From Rhodopseudomonas palustris HaA2 (lineage in GTDB: Bacteria; Pseudomonadota; Alphaproteobacteria; Rhizobiales; Xanthobacteraceae), in contig NC_007778.1 in assembly GCF_000013365.1 (NCBI RefSeq), positions 1,860,001 through 1,924,000 of the forward strand: DNA of 64,000 bases. The letters are read 5' to 3'. Made by a program: the position numbers and the translations under genes. Each line of letters begins with the position of its first letter. Within the stretch, counting starts at the first letter, position 1. The notes beneath the pieces are model-generated. The model did no database searches, was not told the DNA's origin, and saw only the letters and a program-made list of their open reading frames with translations. This document shows positions 53,283 to 62,679 of this stretch, one piece after another.

Positions 53283-54827
53283 TTAGGCCATCGCGGCCTG
53301 CTTCTTCGGCCAGTAGCGATCCTTCAGATGGCGCTTGACCAGCTTGCCGGTCGGCGTGCGCGGCAGCTCTGCTTCGAAGTCGATGGAGCGCGGACATTTG
53401 ATCGCGGAGAGCCGGTCGCGGCAGAAGCCGATCAGTTTGGCCTCGAGCTCCTTGCTCGGCGTGACGCCGTCGCGGGTCTGCACTACGGCCTTGACCTCCT
53501 CGCCCATCTCCTCGTTCGGCACGCCGAACACCGCGACGTCGGCGACGTCGGGATGCGTCAACAGCACGTCCTCGGTCTCCTGCGGATAGATGTTCACGCC
53601 GCCGGAGATGATCATGTAGCTCTTGCGGTCGGTGAGATAGAGGAAGCCCTCGGCGTCGAGATAGCCGACGTCGCCGAGCGTGGACCAGCCCTTGTCGTTG
53701 TAAGCGTTCTTTGTCTTGTCGGGATCGTTGTGATAGCTGAACGCCGGCGCGTCGGCGAAATACACGGTGCCGATCTCGCCGGTCGGCAGCTCCTCGCCGG
53801 CCTCGTCGAGGATCTTGATCACTCCGACCACGGCCTTGCCGACCGTGCCGCGATGGCTGAGCCATTGCTGCGAGGTCGACACCGTGACGCCGTTGCCCTC
53901 GGAGCCGGCGTAGTACTCGATCAGGATCGGTCCCCACCACTCGATCATCTTCGCCTTGACGTCGACCGGGCAGGGAGCGGCCGCATGGATCGCGCCCTTC
54001 AACGACGAGACGTCGTAGCGGGTGCGGACCTCGTCCGGCAGCTTCAGCATCCGCACGAACATCGTCGGAACGAGTTGCGACTGGGTCACCTTGTACTTCT
54101 CGACCAGCGCCAGGAACTGCTCGGCGTCGAAATGCTCCATGATCACCGAGGTGCCGCCGAGCGTGGTCGCCATCATGTTGAAGCGCAGCGGAGCGGCGTG
54201 ATACAGCGGCGCCGGCGACAGATAGATGCTGTCCTGGTTCATGCCGCACATCCGCTCGCACAGCAGACGCAGAAACGGGCTCGGCACGTCGATGGCGTTG
54301 CCTTCGAATTCGCGCTTGATGCCCTTGGGGCGGCCGGTGGTGCCGGACGAATACAGCATGTCGTAGCCGGCGACTTCGTCGGCGATCGGCGTCGTCGGCT
54401 GCGCGCCGGCCTCCTTGTCCCAGGAGCGGAAACCCGGAGCGGGTTCATCGACCATGAAGAAGGCGACGCCGGGCAGGGTGCTCACCAGCGGCGCGATCGC
54501 GTCCGCGCCCTGCGGCGAGGTAATCACGACACGGGCGCCGCAATCCTGCACGATATAGGCGATCTCGTCCTGCTTCAGGTAGCGGCTGATCGCCGTGTAG
54601 TAGAGGCCCGCGCGCTGCGCCGCCCAGCAGATCTCCATGAAGGCGAGGCGATTCTCCATCAGCAGCGCGACGTGATCGCCGGCCTTCAGGCCGAGCGTGC
54701 GGAACAGTTGCGCGCCCTGGTTCGAGAGCTCGTCGAGCTCGCGATACGTAATCGCCTTGCCGGTCGAGGCCATCTGATAGGCGATCTTGTCGGGCTGGGT
54801 GCGGGCGTGAATCGACGGATGGGTCAT
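53283..54827 (-). CDS. AMP-forming acyl-CoA synthetase
   Basis: The 514-residue ANL enzyme has the P-loop YSSGTTGRPKGIK, the ATP-binding YAGSEGNG motif, STLGDVGYLD with the ribose-binding Asp, DRKSYMIISGGVNIYPQE and the catalytic lysine in RTPTGKLVKR. It activates a carboxylic acid to its CoA thioester. Its gene follows the thiolase gene on the minus strand after a spacer that holds a dispersed repeat. The substrate is unknown. With the thiolase and the plus-strand genes it fits degradation of a medium-chain, branched or aromatic acid. Confidence 0.92.
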   Translation of the reverse strand: MTHPSIHARTQPDKIAYQMASTGKAITYRELDELSNQGAQLFRTLGLKAGDHVALLMENRLAFMEICWAAQRAGLYYTAISRYLKQDEIAYIVQDCGARVVITSPQGADAIAPLVSTLPGVAFFMVDEPAPGFRSWDKEAGAQPTTPIADEVAGYDMLYSSGTTGRPKGIKREFEGNAIDVPSPFLRLLCERMCGMNQDSIYLSPAPLYHAAPLRFNMMATTLGGTSVIMEHFDAEQFLALVEKYKVTQSQLVPTMFVRMLKLPDEVRTRYDVSSLKGAIHAAAPCPVDVKAKMIEWWGPILIEYYAGSEGNGVTVSTSQQWLSHRGTVGKAVVGVIKILDEAGEELPTGEIGTVYFADAPAFSYHNDPDKTKNAYNDKGWSTLGDVGYLDAEGFLYLTDRKSYMIISGGVNIYPQETEDVLLTHPDVADVAVFGVPNEEMGEEVKAVVQTRDGVTPSKELEAKLIGFCRDRLSAIKCPRSIDFEAELPRTPTGKLVKRHLKDRYWPKKQAAMA

Positions 54828-54885
54828 GGCGTGTCCTCGGTGGTGATGCGGCGGATTTTTCCGCTCATTTTGACTTGGTGCGACG

Positions 54886-54986
54886 CCTCATGGTGAGGAG
54901 CGCGCCTGTTGGCGCGCGTCTCGAACCATGAGGATGATCAACTCATCCTTCGAGACGCGGCGAAAGCACCGCTCCTCAGGATGAGG
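54886..54986. repeat. Dispersed palindromic repeat, copy 1
   Basis: This spacer runs CATGGTGAGGAGCGCGCC, GCGCGTCTCGAACCATGAGG, CATCCTTCGAGACGCGG, CTCCTCAGGATGAG. It is the reverse-complement counterpart of the element at 62680-62795 and carries internal inverted repeats. It is a non-coding repeat of the kind scattered in Bradyrhizobium-group genomes. Confidence 0.8.
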
Positions 54987-55001
54987 GCCGACGCTTGTCG
55001 C

Positions 55002-56177
55002 TTACAGCCGCTCGACGATGGTGACGTTGGCCATGCCGCCGCCTTCGCACATCGTCTGCAGGCCGTAGCGCTTGCCGGACTGCTGCAAGGCGTGCACCAG
55101 CGTGGTCATCAGCTTGGTGCCGGAGCCTCCCAACGGATGCCCGAGCGCGATCGCGCCGCCGTTGACGTTGAGCCGTTCCGGATCGGCGCCGGTCGCCTTC
55201 AGCCACGCGGTCGGGATCGAGGCGAAGGCTTCGTTGACCTCGAACAGGTCGATGTCGTCGATGGTCATGCCGGCCTTCTTCAGCGCCCGCTCGGTCGCCG
55301 GCAGCGGCGCTTCCAGCATGATCACCGGGTCGCCGCCGATCATCGTCATGTGGTGAATGCGTGCCATCGGTTTGACACCGAGTTGCCGCAAGCCTTTTTC
55401 GTTCACCACCATCACGCCGGAGGCGCCGTCGCAGATCTGGCTCGCGGTCGCGGCGGTCAGCCGGCCTCCTTTTTCGTTGATCAGCTTGACGCCCTTGATG
55501 CCGTCGAGCGTGACGTCGAAGCGGATGCCCTCGTCGATCGCGTGCGTATCGGTCGAGCCGTCGGCGCGGGTGATCGGCAGCGGGATGATCTCGTCCTTGA
55601 ACTTGCCGGCCTGGGTCGCGGCGATCGCCCGCTGGTGGCTCTGGTAGGCGTATTCGTCGAGCTGGTCCTTCGACAGATCGTATTTGTGGGCAACCATTTC
55701 GGCGCCGGTAAACTGGTTGAACTGGATGTTCGGGTAGCGCTGTTCCATCTGCGGGCTCTTGTAGGTGCCCATCCCGGCCTTGGCGGCGAGGATGCTCGGC
55801 GAGCCCATCGGCACCCGCGTCATGCTCTCGACGCCAGCCGCGATCACGATGTCCATCGAGCCGGCCATCACCGCCTGTGCGGCAAAATGCAGCGCCTGCT
55901 GCGACGAGCCGCACTGCCGGTCGATCGAGGTGCCGGGCACGCTTTCCGGCAGTTTCGAGGCCAGCACCGCGTTGCGGCCGATATTGACGGCCTGCTCGCC
56001 GCCCTGGCCGACGCAGCCCATGATCACGTCCTCGATCTGGTCCGGCGCAGCGCCGGAGCGATCGACCAGCGCGTTCAGCACGGACGCGGCCAGATCGGCC
56101 GGATGCCAGCCGGCGAGACGGCCTCCCTTGCGGCCACCGGCGGTGCGTGCGGCGGCGACGATATAGGCCTCGGCCAT
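55002..56177 (-). CDS. Acetyl-CoA C-acyltransferase (thiolase)
   Basis: The 391-residue protein has the nucleophile Cys89 in DRQCGSSQQA, the His of NGGAIALGHPLGGSG and the second active-site Cys in CEGGGMANVTI. Thiolysis of a 3-oxoacyl-CoA to acetyl-CoA and a shortened acyl-CoA is expected. GGGAG lies seven bases before the ATG. It is divergent from tetR across a 129-bp spacer and probably regulated by it. Confidence 0.94.
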   Translation of the reverse strand: MAEAYIVAAARTAGGRKGGRLAGWHPADLAASVLNALVDRSGAAPDQIEDVIMGCVGQGGEQAVNIGRNAVLASKLPESVPGTSIDRQCGSSQQALHFAAQAVMAGSMDIVIAAGVESMTRVPMGSPSILAAKAGMGTYKSPQMEQRYPNIQFNQFTGAEMVAHKYDLSKDQLDEYAYQSHQRAIAATQAGKFKDEIIPLPITRADGSTDTHAIDEGIRFDVTLDGIKGVKLINEKGGRLTAATASQICDGASGVMVVNEKGLRQLGVKPMARIHHMTMIGGDPVIMLEAPLPATERALKKAGMTIDDIDLFEVNEAFASIPTAWLKATGADPERLNVNGGAIALGHPLGGSGTKLMTTLVHALQQSGKRYGLQTMCEGGGMANVTIVERL

Positions 56178-56246
56178 GCGTTTTCTCCCTGTTTCGTGTT
56201 TGTTTGGCGGGGCTGATGGGCGCGGATTTAAGGGGTGGGGAGCGAT

Positions 56247-56272
56247 TTAGTCAATCAATCAATTAACGCTTG
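56247..56272. promoter_or_regulatory. AT-rich tract with three TCAA units between thiolase and tetR genes
   Basis: TTAG is followed by TCAATCAATCAATTAACG in a GC-rich spacer between divergent genes, 70 bp before the thiolase start. It is the likely promoter/operator area for the TetR protein, but no perfect dyad was found. Confidence 0.4.
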
Positions 56273-56306
56273 AGCCCGGCTTCGGGATGGGCTAATTGCG
56301 ACGGCG

Positions 56307-56990
56307 ATGGCAGCGCAACCGAACCCAGTTCTGGCGACCCGACTCCCGGCGGTGAAGAATTCCACCGCCGACAAGCTGTTGGTCGCCGCCGGCGAATTGA
56401 TGATCGAGCGCAACTCGGTCGAGATCTCGCTGTCGGACATCGCGCAGAAGTCCGGGGTCAACGCCGCGCTGGTGAAATATCATTTCGGCAACAAGGACGG
56501 CTTGCTGCTGGCGCTGCTGGAGCGCGATGCCGCCACCGAGATGACCAATCTCGATTATTTGCTGGAACAGCCGCTGTCGGCGACCACCAAGATGAAGCTG
56601 CACATCGCAGGCATCATCAAGGCGTATCACCAGTTTCCGTATTTGAACCGGCTGATCCACTATTTGCTGCACGGCAGCAATCGCGAAGCCGCCGACGAGG
56701 TCACCAAGTTCTTCGTCGGACCTCTGCTCGATTTCCATCGCCGGCTGATCGCCGAAGGCGTCGCCGCGGGCGAATTCCGCAATGTCGATCCGGTGCTGTT
56801 CTACACCACGCTGATCGGCGCCTGCGATCACCTGTTTTTCGGACGGCAGACAATGATGCGCGCGGCCGGTGTCGGCCCTGTCACCGACGAGGTGTGCCGC
56901 GCCTATGTCGGCCATATCGAACTGATCATCCTCGGCGGGCTGCTGTTACCCAAGGGCGGAGCGAAGCCCAAGCAGACCGCCGCCGGATAG
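56307..56990 (+). CDS. TetR-family transcriptional regulator
   Basis: The 227-residue protein has an N-terminal helix-turn-helix (LLVAAGELMIERNSVEISLSDIA; recognition helix ...VNAALVKYHFGNKDGLL, about residues 45-63) and a helical ligand domain. It is divergent from the thiolase and precedes the SDR, hydratase and acyl-CoA dehydrogenase genes. It probably represses both units and responds to an acyl-CoA. The tail is Lys/Gly-rich. The ribosome site is weak. Confidence 0.9.
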   Translation: MAAQPNPVLATRLPAVKNSTADKLLVAAGELMIERNSVEISLSDIAQKSGVNAALVKYHFGNKDGLLLALLERDAATEMTNLDYLLEQPLSATTKMKLHIAGIIKAYHQFPYLNRLIHYLLHGSNREAADEVTKFFVGPLLDFHRRLIAEGVAAGEFRNVDPVLFYTTLIGACDHLFFGRQTMMRAAGVGPVTDEVCRAYVGHIELIILGGLLLPKGGAKPKQTAAG

Positions 56991-57523
56991 CCGGACAACA
57001 ACAAGAAGAGCCGGACAACGAGCTAACAACAAGAAGAAACGACCCCCAAGCAACTGAGAGACCTTCAAACAAGCCCGGGACACGCCAAAGAGAATCCGAA
57101 CAACAAAAACAACGCCCAAGGATCAGTTCACGGAATCTGCCCGGAAGAGGCAGGCGGAACGGAACATCAGGCACCCCGGGACATCGTTTGAAGAATTCGA
57201 CCAAAACAAGAAAATCATCAGGAAACGCCCAAGCTCCTGTTTTCGGGATTGCGATGCGGCAGCGGACGAAGGACTGAGTGCGCTGCCATTGCCGAACGAG
57301 ACGCTTCGGCCGGATCGCCAGGCCGTCGTCGGTTGCGGTCGCTGGAGAAAGTCGCTGGAGAAAAGCGACAGGGAAACGGCCCGAGGGCCGTTGAACATTC
57401 CGGCTCGAAAGCGCAAGAAGATCACGCCGAAGGACCCGTCCGAGGTTCGTTGAACAGTTCAGGAAACGCCCAGGGACGGGCCCAAAGACAAGCTTCAAGA
57501 AGCGCCCAAGGAAAGGATTTACG
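56988..57523 (+). repeat. T-poor repetitive 530-bp leader before the SDR gene
   Basis: The spacer is very low in T on the plus strand, at least to about 57180. AGCCGGACAAC recurs at 56989 and 57009 and AACAACAAGAAG-type runs follow. The unit AACGCCCAAG occurs at 57111-57120 and 57224-57233, with variants at 57465-57474 (AACGCCCAGG) and 57501-57510 (AGCGCCCAAG). No convincing gene is present. It may be a long unstructured mRNA leader or a decayed repeat array. Confidence 0.6.
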
Positions 57524-58282
57524 ATGCAGTTGAAAGACGTCTCCGTTCTCATCACCGGCGGAGGGTCGGGGCTCGGCGCCGCGACGGCGCAAGCGATGGC
57601 CGCCAAGGGCGCCAAGGTCGCGGTGCTCGACATGAACAAGGACAATGCCGAGAAGGTCGCGGCCGAGATCGGCGGCGTCGCCTGTGTCGGTGACGTGTCG
57701 CAGGAAGCGCCGGTCAAGGAAGCGATCGCCAAGGCCGAAGCCGCGCACGGCATCGTCCGCGTGCTGGTGAACTGCGCCGGCATCGGCGGCGCAGTGAAGA
57801 CCGTCGGCAAGAACGGCGCCTATCCGCTCGATCATTTCTCGCGCATCATCAACGTCAATCTGATCGGCAGCTTCAACTGCATCCGGCTCGTCGCCGAGCG
57901 GATGCAGAACGCGCCGACCATCGGCGAAGAGCGCGGCGTCTGCATCAACACCGCCTCTGTGGCGGCGTTCGACGGCCAGATCGGCCAGGCGGCTTATTCG
58001 GCGTCGAAGGGCGGCATCGTCGGCATGACCTTGCCGGTGGCGCGCGACCTCGCCTCGATGAACATCCGCGTCATGACGATCGCGCCCGGCCTGTTCCTGA
58101 CGCCGCTGCTGATGGGCCTGTCGGAAGAAGCCCGCAAGAGCCTCGGCTCGCAGGTGCCGCATCCGGCCCGCCTCGGCGATCCGTCGGAGTACGCGTCGCT
58201 CGCGGTGCAGATCGTCGAGAACCCGATGCTGAACGGCGAGACCATCCGTCTCGACGGCGCGATCCGCATGGCGCCGCGGTAG
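57524..58282 (+). CDS. Short-chain dehydrogenase, 3-hydroxyacyl-CoA dehydrogenase type
   Basis: The 252-residue SDR enzyme has the cofactor loop GGGSGLG (residues 12-18), an Asp after the second strand (VLDMNKD) that favours NAD, NCAGIG, and the Ser-Tyr-Lys triad in NTASVAA and YSASKGG. It resembles type-2 3-hydroxyacyl-CoA dehydrogenase (HSD17B10-like), which oxidises 3-hydroxyacyl-CoA in beta-oxidation. GGAAAGGA provides the ribosome site. It opens the plus-strand acid-degradation series after the odd leader. Confidence 0.92.
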   Translation: MQLKDVSVLITGGGSGLGAATAQAMAAKGAKVAVLDMNKDNAEKVAAEIGGVACVGDVSQEAPVKEAIAKAEAAHGIVRVLVNCAGIGGAVKTVGKNGAYPLDHFSRIINVNLIGSFNCIRLVAERMQNAPTIGEERGVCINTASVAAFDGQIGQAAYSASKGGIVGMTLPVARDLASMNIRVMTIAPGLFLTPLLMGLSEEARKSLGSQVPHPARLGDPSEYASLAVQIVENPMLNGETIRLDGAIRMAPR

Positions 58283-58290
58283 TCACTTCA

Positions 58291-58420
58291 ACCCTCTCCC
58301 CTCGTGGGGGAGGGTGGCGGCCGAAGGCTGCCGGGTGAGGCGCGCGGCGAGTTCCGCCCCCTCTCCCTGCAGCACGCGACGTCGACGCAAGGCATGCCCT
58401 CTCCCACAAGGGGAGAGGGC
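58291..58420. repeat. CCCTCTCCC-type palindromic elements
   Basis: One hairpin pairs CCCTCTCCCC with a GGGGGAGGG run near 58292-58314, and a second pairs GCCCTCTCCC (58396-58405) with GGGAGAGGGC (58411-58420). Similar sequence recurs at 61240 and 61360. These are intergenic REP-like repeats that may also act as mRNA-stabilising hairpins. Confidence 0.75.
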
Positions 58421-58472
58421 ACAATAACGACCGCTGCGATCCGCGGACAAAACAAGATACGGGAGTGATTGC

Positions 58473-59279
58473 GTGCCCCAGGCGCTGCTGATCGAGCACA
58501 CGGACGGCGTTGATTGGGTGACGCTCAATCGCCCGGACAGCCTGAACGCGCTCAACCCCGAACTGATCGACGCATTGAACGTCTATTTCGGCCAGCTTCA
58601 GCGCAACCGCGACACGCGCGTGGTGGTGTTGAAGGGCGCCGGCCGCGCGTTTTGCGCCGGGCTCGATCTCAAAGACGCGATGGAGCGCCGGGGCACCCAA
58701 CAGGAGCCGCCGGGGGTAACCGAATCTCTCGACTCGCAGCGCCGCATCGCCGACATCGTCATGCTGATGCGGCGTTGTCCGCAGCCGATCATCGCGCTGG
58801 TCCACGGCGCCGCTGCCGGTGGCGGCTTCGCGCTGGCGCTGGCGAGCGATATCCGCATCGCCGGCCGCAGCGCGCGGATGAACTGCGCCTTCATCAAGCT
58901 CGGGCTCGGCGGCTGCGACATCGGCACCAGCTACTTCTTGCCGCGCCTGGTCGGCGTCTCGGTCGCATCCGAACTGATTCTCACCGGCCGCTTCATCGAA
59001 TCCGAGCGCGCGCTGATGACCGGACTGGTGTCCGAACTGGTCGAGGACGACCAGCTCGCAACGGCGGCGCAGCCTTATGTCGACGCCATGCTGGCGGCGT
59101 CGCCGATCGGTCTGCGGCTGTCGAAGGAATGCCTCAACATGGCGGTCGATGCCGGTTCGATCGAGCAGGTGATCGCGATGGAAGATCGCAATCAGGTGCT
59201 GTGCTCGCGTTCGGAGGATTTCGGCGAAGGCATCAGCGCCTTTCTGCAGAAGCGCAAGCCGGTTTATCGTCGACGCTAG
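58473..59279 (+). CDS. Enoyl-CoA hydratase/isomerase family protein
   Basis: The 268-residue crotonase-fold protein has AGRAFCAGLDLKDAM at the CoA/oxyanion site and HGAAAGGGFALALASDIRIA at the second oxyanion site. It would hydrate a trans-2-enoyl-CoA or act as an isomerase. The GTG start at 58473 has GGGAG eight bases upstream. Neighbours are the SDR dehydrogenase upstream and the feruloyl-CoA-synthase-like gene 54 bases downstream. The distance from the SDR gene is filled by repeats. Confidence 0.92.
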   Translation: MPQALLIEHTDGVDWVTLNRPDSLNALNPELIDALNVYFGQLQRNRDTRVVVLKGAGRAFCAGLDLKDAMERRGTQQEPPGVTESLDSQRRIADIVMLMRRCPQPIIALVHGAAAGGGFALALASDIRIAGRSARMNCAFIKLGLGGCDIGTSYFLPRLVGVSVASELILTGRFIESERALMTGLVSELVEDDQLATAAQPYVDAMLAASPIGLRLSKECLNMAVDAGSIEQVIAMEDRNQVLCSRSEDFGEGISAFLQKRKPVYRRR

Positions 59280-59333
59280 CGCGGCAAGAACATCACGGCC
59301 CGGGAAGAGGCCAGGAAAACGGGAGAATCAACG

Positions 59334-61208
59334 ATGACTTCAAGCGCCGCCGCCGTGATGACCAAGCCGGCCTTCCGCAAGGTCAACTGGCTGCCCCGCG
59401 AGATCGAGGTCGAGCGCCGTGCCGACGGCGTCGTGGTGATGAAATCGCGCTTTCCGCTGATGGACCACGATCCGCATCTGCCAATGGCGCTGGCGAAATG
59501 GGCCAAGCAGCGCCCCGACGACATCTGGCTGGCGCAGCGCAAGGGCGAGGCGCGGCAGTGGCACAAGGTCAGCTACGCCGAGGCCAAGCGCATCGTTGAT
59601 TCGCTCACCCAGGCGCTGCTCGACCTGAGGCTGCCGGAAGGCCGGCCGCTCACCGTGCTGTCCGGCAACTCGATCGAATTCGCGCTGATGATGATGGCGG
59701 CGATGCAGGCGCGGATTCCGACCGCGCCGGTGTCGCCGGCCTATTCGCTGATGAGCCACGACCACGTCAAGCTGAAGTACCTGTTCGACCTGGTGAAGCC
59801 GTCGGTGGTGATGGTGCAGAACGGTGCGCCGTTCACCAAGGCGCTGCACGCGCTGGATCTGACCGGCGTGTCCGTGATTCATGTCGACGGGACGGCCGAC
59901 GGCATCCCCAGCCTGTCGTTCGCCGACATGGCGGCCACCAAGGTGACCGCCGACGTCGAGGCCTCGATCGCGAAGATCACGCCCGACACCGTCGCCAAGT
60001 TCCTGTTCACCTCCGGCTCGACCGGGATGCCGAAGGCGGTGATCAATACCCAGCGCATGATGTGCGCCAACGCGGCGATGATGATGCAGGTGCGGCCGCG
60101 CGATCCGAACGGTCCGCCGCCGGTGCAGCTCGACTGGATGCCGTGGAATCACACCATGGGGGGCAACGCCGCGTTCAATCCGCTGCTGATCGAAGGCGGC
60201 ACGCTGTACATCGACGACGGCCGCCCGGTGCCCGGCCAGATCGAAGAGACGCTGCGCAACTTGCGCGAAATCTCGCCGACCTACTACGCCAACGTACCGG
60301 CCGGCTACGCCGCGCTGGCGAGCGCGATGGAGAAGGACGACGCGCTGTGCCGGTCGTTCTTCAAGGACATGCAGCTGATGGCCTATGGCGGCGCCCGGCT
60401 GCCCGACGATCTGTACGAACGGATGCAGGCGCTGGCGGTGCGCGCCACCGGGCATCGGCTGGTGTTCTACACCGGCTGGGGCTCGACCGAGACTTCGCCG
60501 ACTTCGACCGGCACTTATTGGGACACCGAGCGCGTCGGCCTGATCGGGCTGCCGTTCCCCGGCGTCGAACTGAAGATGCTGCCGGTCGGCGACAAATACG
60601 AATTGCGGCTGCGCGGCGTCAACGTGATGCCGGGCTATCACGGCCAGCCGGATCTCACCGAGAAGGCGTTCGACGAAGAGGGCTTCTACAAGATCGGCGA
60701 TGCCGGCGTGTTCGTCGATCCGAACGATCCGGTGAAGGGTATCATCTTCGCCGGCCGGGTCGCCGAGGACTTCAAGCTGATGACCGGCACCTTCGTCCAC
60801 GTCAGCACGGTGCGCACCGACGCGATCGCCGCGGCGAGCCCGGTGATCCAGGACGCGCTGGTGGCGGGGCAGGACCGCGCTTATATCGGCCTGCTGGCGT
60901 GGCCCAACCTCAATGCCTGCCGGGTGATGATCGGCGATCCGGGCGCGACCTTCGAGGACGTGGTCAGGCATCCGGCGGTGCTCGCCGCGCTGAAAGCCGG
61001 CCTGGAGAAGCAAAACCGCGAGGTTGAAGGCGCCAGCTCGATGCGGATCGCGCGCGCGATGCTGATGGTCGAGCCGCCGTCGATCGACGGCAACGAACTC
61101 ACCGACAAGGGCTACATCAACCAGCGCGCAGGCCTCGAGCGCCGCGCCGCGCTGGTCGAGCGGCTGTACGCCGAGCATCCCGACCCGGACGTGATGGTGC
61201 TGCAGTGA
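59334..61208 (+). CDS. Feruloyl-CoA synthase-like AMP-forming acyl-CoA synthetase
   Basis: The 624-residue ANL enzyme has FLFTSGSTGMPKAVI as P-loop, MPWNHTMGGNAAFN, YTGWGSTETSPTSTGT as A5 motif and a catalytic lysine in NELTDKGYINQRAGLERR. Length and the WNHTMGGN and TDKGYINQ segments match the feruloyl-CoA synthase branch. Many members act on other bulky acids, so ferulate is not assured; no feruloyl-CoA hydratase/lyase with a vanillin dehydrogenase is seen, and the neighbours instead indicate beta-oxidation of the side chain. GGGAG lies eight bases before the ATG. Confidence 0.88.
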   Translation: MTSSAAAVMTKPAFRKVNWLPREIEVERRADGVVVMKSRFPLMDHDPHLPMALAKWAKQRPDDIWLAQRKGEARQWHKVSYAEAKRIVDSLTQALLDLRLPEGRPLTVLSGNSIEFALMMMAAMQARIPTAPVSPAYSLMSHDHVKLKYLFDLVKPSVVMVQNGAPFTKALHALDLTGVSVIHVDGTADGIPSLSFADMAATKVTADVEASIAKITPDTVAKFLFTSGSTGMPKAVINTQRMMCANAAMMMQVRPRDPNGPPPVQLDWMPWNHTMGGNAAFNPLLIEGGTLYIDDGRPVPGQIEETLRNLREISPTYYANVPAGYAALASAMEKDDALCRSFFKDMQLMAYGGARLPDDLYERMQALAVRATGHRLVFYTGWGSTETSPTSTGTYWDTERVGLIGLPFPGVELKMLPVGDKYELRLRGVNVMPGYHGQPDLTEKAFDEEGFYKIGDAGVFVDPNDPVKGIIFAGRVAEDFKLMTGTFVHVSTVRTDAIAAASPVIQDALVAGQDRAYIGLLAWPNLNACRVMIGDPGATFEDVVRHPAVLAALKAGLEKQNREVEGASSMRIARAMLMVEPPSIDGNELTDKGYINQRAGLERRAALVERLYAEHPDPDVMVLQ

Positions 61209-61238
61209 ATCAACTGACGGCCCAATCTGCACAGCGCA

Positions 61239-61505
61239 ACCTCTCCCCGCCCTGCGCGGGGAGAGGTCGACCGGCGCATCGCGCCGGTCGGGTGAGGGGC
61301 CTGGCACGGACTCCGTCACTAACTCGGCATGCGCGGGCGCGCCCCAGCCCCTCACCCCGACCCTCTCCCCGCAAGAGCGGGGCGAGGGAGCGCGCCGCGC
61401 TCGGCGGCGTTTCCATCACCTTCCGTCATTCCGGGGCACGCGCAGCGCGAACCCGGAATCTCGAGATTCCGGGCTCTCGCCTGTCGGCGAGCCCCGGAAT
61501 GACGG
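61239..61505. repeat. Two families of palindromic repeats in a 336-bp gene-free spacer
   Basis: CCTCTCCCCGC at 61240-61250 pairs perfectly with 61256-61266, followed by a CGACCGGCGC palindrome and a second CCTCTCCCCGC hairpin near 61365. A different element spans 61423-61505: its ends CCGTCATTCCGGGGC are exact inverted copies and its centre (61452-61473) is a 22-bp perfect palindrome. No gene is present. Confidence 0.85.
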
Positions 61506-61544
61506 TGCCGAAGACCAACACCTAACAACCAACGAGACACGCCC

Positions 61545-62672
61545 ATGAATTTCGATTTCTCCGACGACCAGAAGCAACTGCGCGATCAGGCGCGGCGGTT
61601 TCTTGCCGAGAAGTGCCCGCCGAAGGCGGTGCGTGCCGTGCTCGAAGGCAAGGCGGATTACGACCGCGACCTTTGGAAGGGACTCGCCGAGATGGGCTTC
61701 CTCGGCGTCGCGATTCCGGAGGAATACGGCGGGACCGGCGCGGGCCATCTCGAGCTCTGCGTGATCGCCGAGGAGCTCGGCCGCGCGCTGGCGCCGGTGC
61801 CGTTCTCGTCGACCGTGTACCTCGCCGCCGAGGTGCTGCTGCTGGCCGGCTCGGAAGAGCAGAAGCAGAAATGGCTGCCGAAGATCTCGTCGGGCGAGGC
61901 GATCGGCACGCTGGCGCTGTTCGAAGGCACCGGCAATCCGTCGCCGCAGGCGATCAAGGTTGCGGCTGCGAACGGCACCCTCACCGGCACCAAGAAGCCG
62001 GTCGCCGACGGCGCGATCGCCGACTTCGCGATCGTCGCGGCGCGTAGCGGCAACAGCGGGCGTGAGACCGATATCTCGCTGTTCCTGGTCGATCTCAAGG
62101 CCGGCGGCGTCGACGCCAAGCCGCTGCAGAATGTCGATCCGTCGCGGCAGCAGGCCGAACTGACCTTCGCCGGCGCCAAGGCCGAGCCGCTCGGCGCGGC
62201 GAACGAAGGCTGGAGCATCCTGTCGCGCGTGATGGACCGCGCCGCGGTGCTGATCGCCTTCGAGCAGGTCGGCGGCGCCGACCGCGCGCTCGAGATGGGC
62301 CGCGACTACGCTCTCGATCGCATCGCCTTCGGCCGGCCGATCGGCTCGTTCCAGGCGGTCAAGCACATCCTCGCCGACATGTACGTCTCGGCGACGCTGG
62401 CGCGCTCGAATTGCTACTACGGCGCCTGGGCGCTCTCGACTGATGCCGGTGAACTGCCGGAGGCAGCCGCAGCCGCGCGGATCAGCGCGACGCAGGCGTT
62501 CCAGCATTGTTCGAAGCAGAACATCCAGGTCCACGGCGGCATGGGCTTCACCTGGGAGTTCGACTGCCACCTGTACTATCGCCGCTCCAACGCGCTGGCG
62601 CTGGCGCTGGGCAGCCAGTCGTACTGGGAAGACCAACTGATCGACCGCATGCGGAAGAAGAACGCGGCGTGA
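61545..62672 (+). CDS. Acyl-CoA dehydrogenase
   Basis: This 375-residue FAD-dependent dehydrogenase has the N-terminal helical domain (FSDDQKQLRDQARRFLAEK), IPEEYGGTGAGHLE, the middle beta domain and the C-terminal helices with QHCSKQNIQVHGGMGFTWEFDCHLYYRR. It should introduce a 2,3-double bond into an acyl-CoA, passing electrons to ETF. A paired second dehydrogenase follows. Such pairs often form heteromers in degradation of sterol side chains or cyclic acids, so the two may work as one enzyme. Confidence 0.92.
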   Translation: MNFDFSDDQKQLRDQARRFLAEKCPPKAVRAVLEGKADYDRDLWKGLAEMGFLGVAIPEEYGGTGAGHLELCVIAEELGRALAPVPFSSTVYLAAEVLLLAGSEEQKQKWLPKISSGEAIGTLALFEGTGNPSPQAIKVAAANGTLTGTKKPVADGAIADFAIVAARSGNSGRETDISLFLVDLKAGGVDAKPLQNVDPSRQQAELTFAGAKAEPLGAANEGWSILSRVMDRAAVLIAFEQVGGADRALEMGRDYALDRIAFGRPIGSFQAVKHILADMYVSATLARSNCYYGAWALSTDAGELPEAAAAARISATQAFQHCSKQNIQVHGGMGFTWEFDCHLYYRRSNALALALGSQSYWEDQLIDRMRKKNAA

Positions 62673-62679
62673 GGAAGCC

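Noticed and set aside
56926-57810. 294-codon minus-strand frame across the T-poor spacer
   Set aside because: It overlaps the ends of tetR and the SDR gene and has no recognised domain. Its openness follows from the skewed composition. It remains the only alternative to a non-coding reading of the spacer.
61239-61505. Palindromic spacer as a Rho-independent terminator or CRISPR array
   Set aside because: The hairpins lack T-tracts and are not evenly spaced; they fit REP-like intergenic elements.
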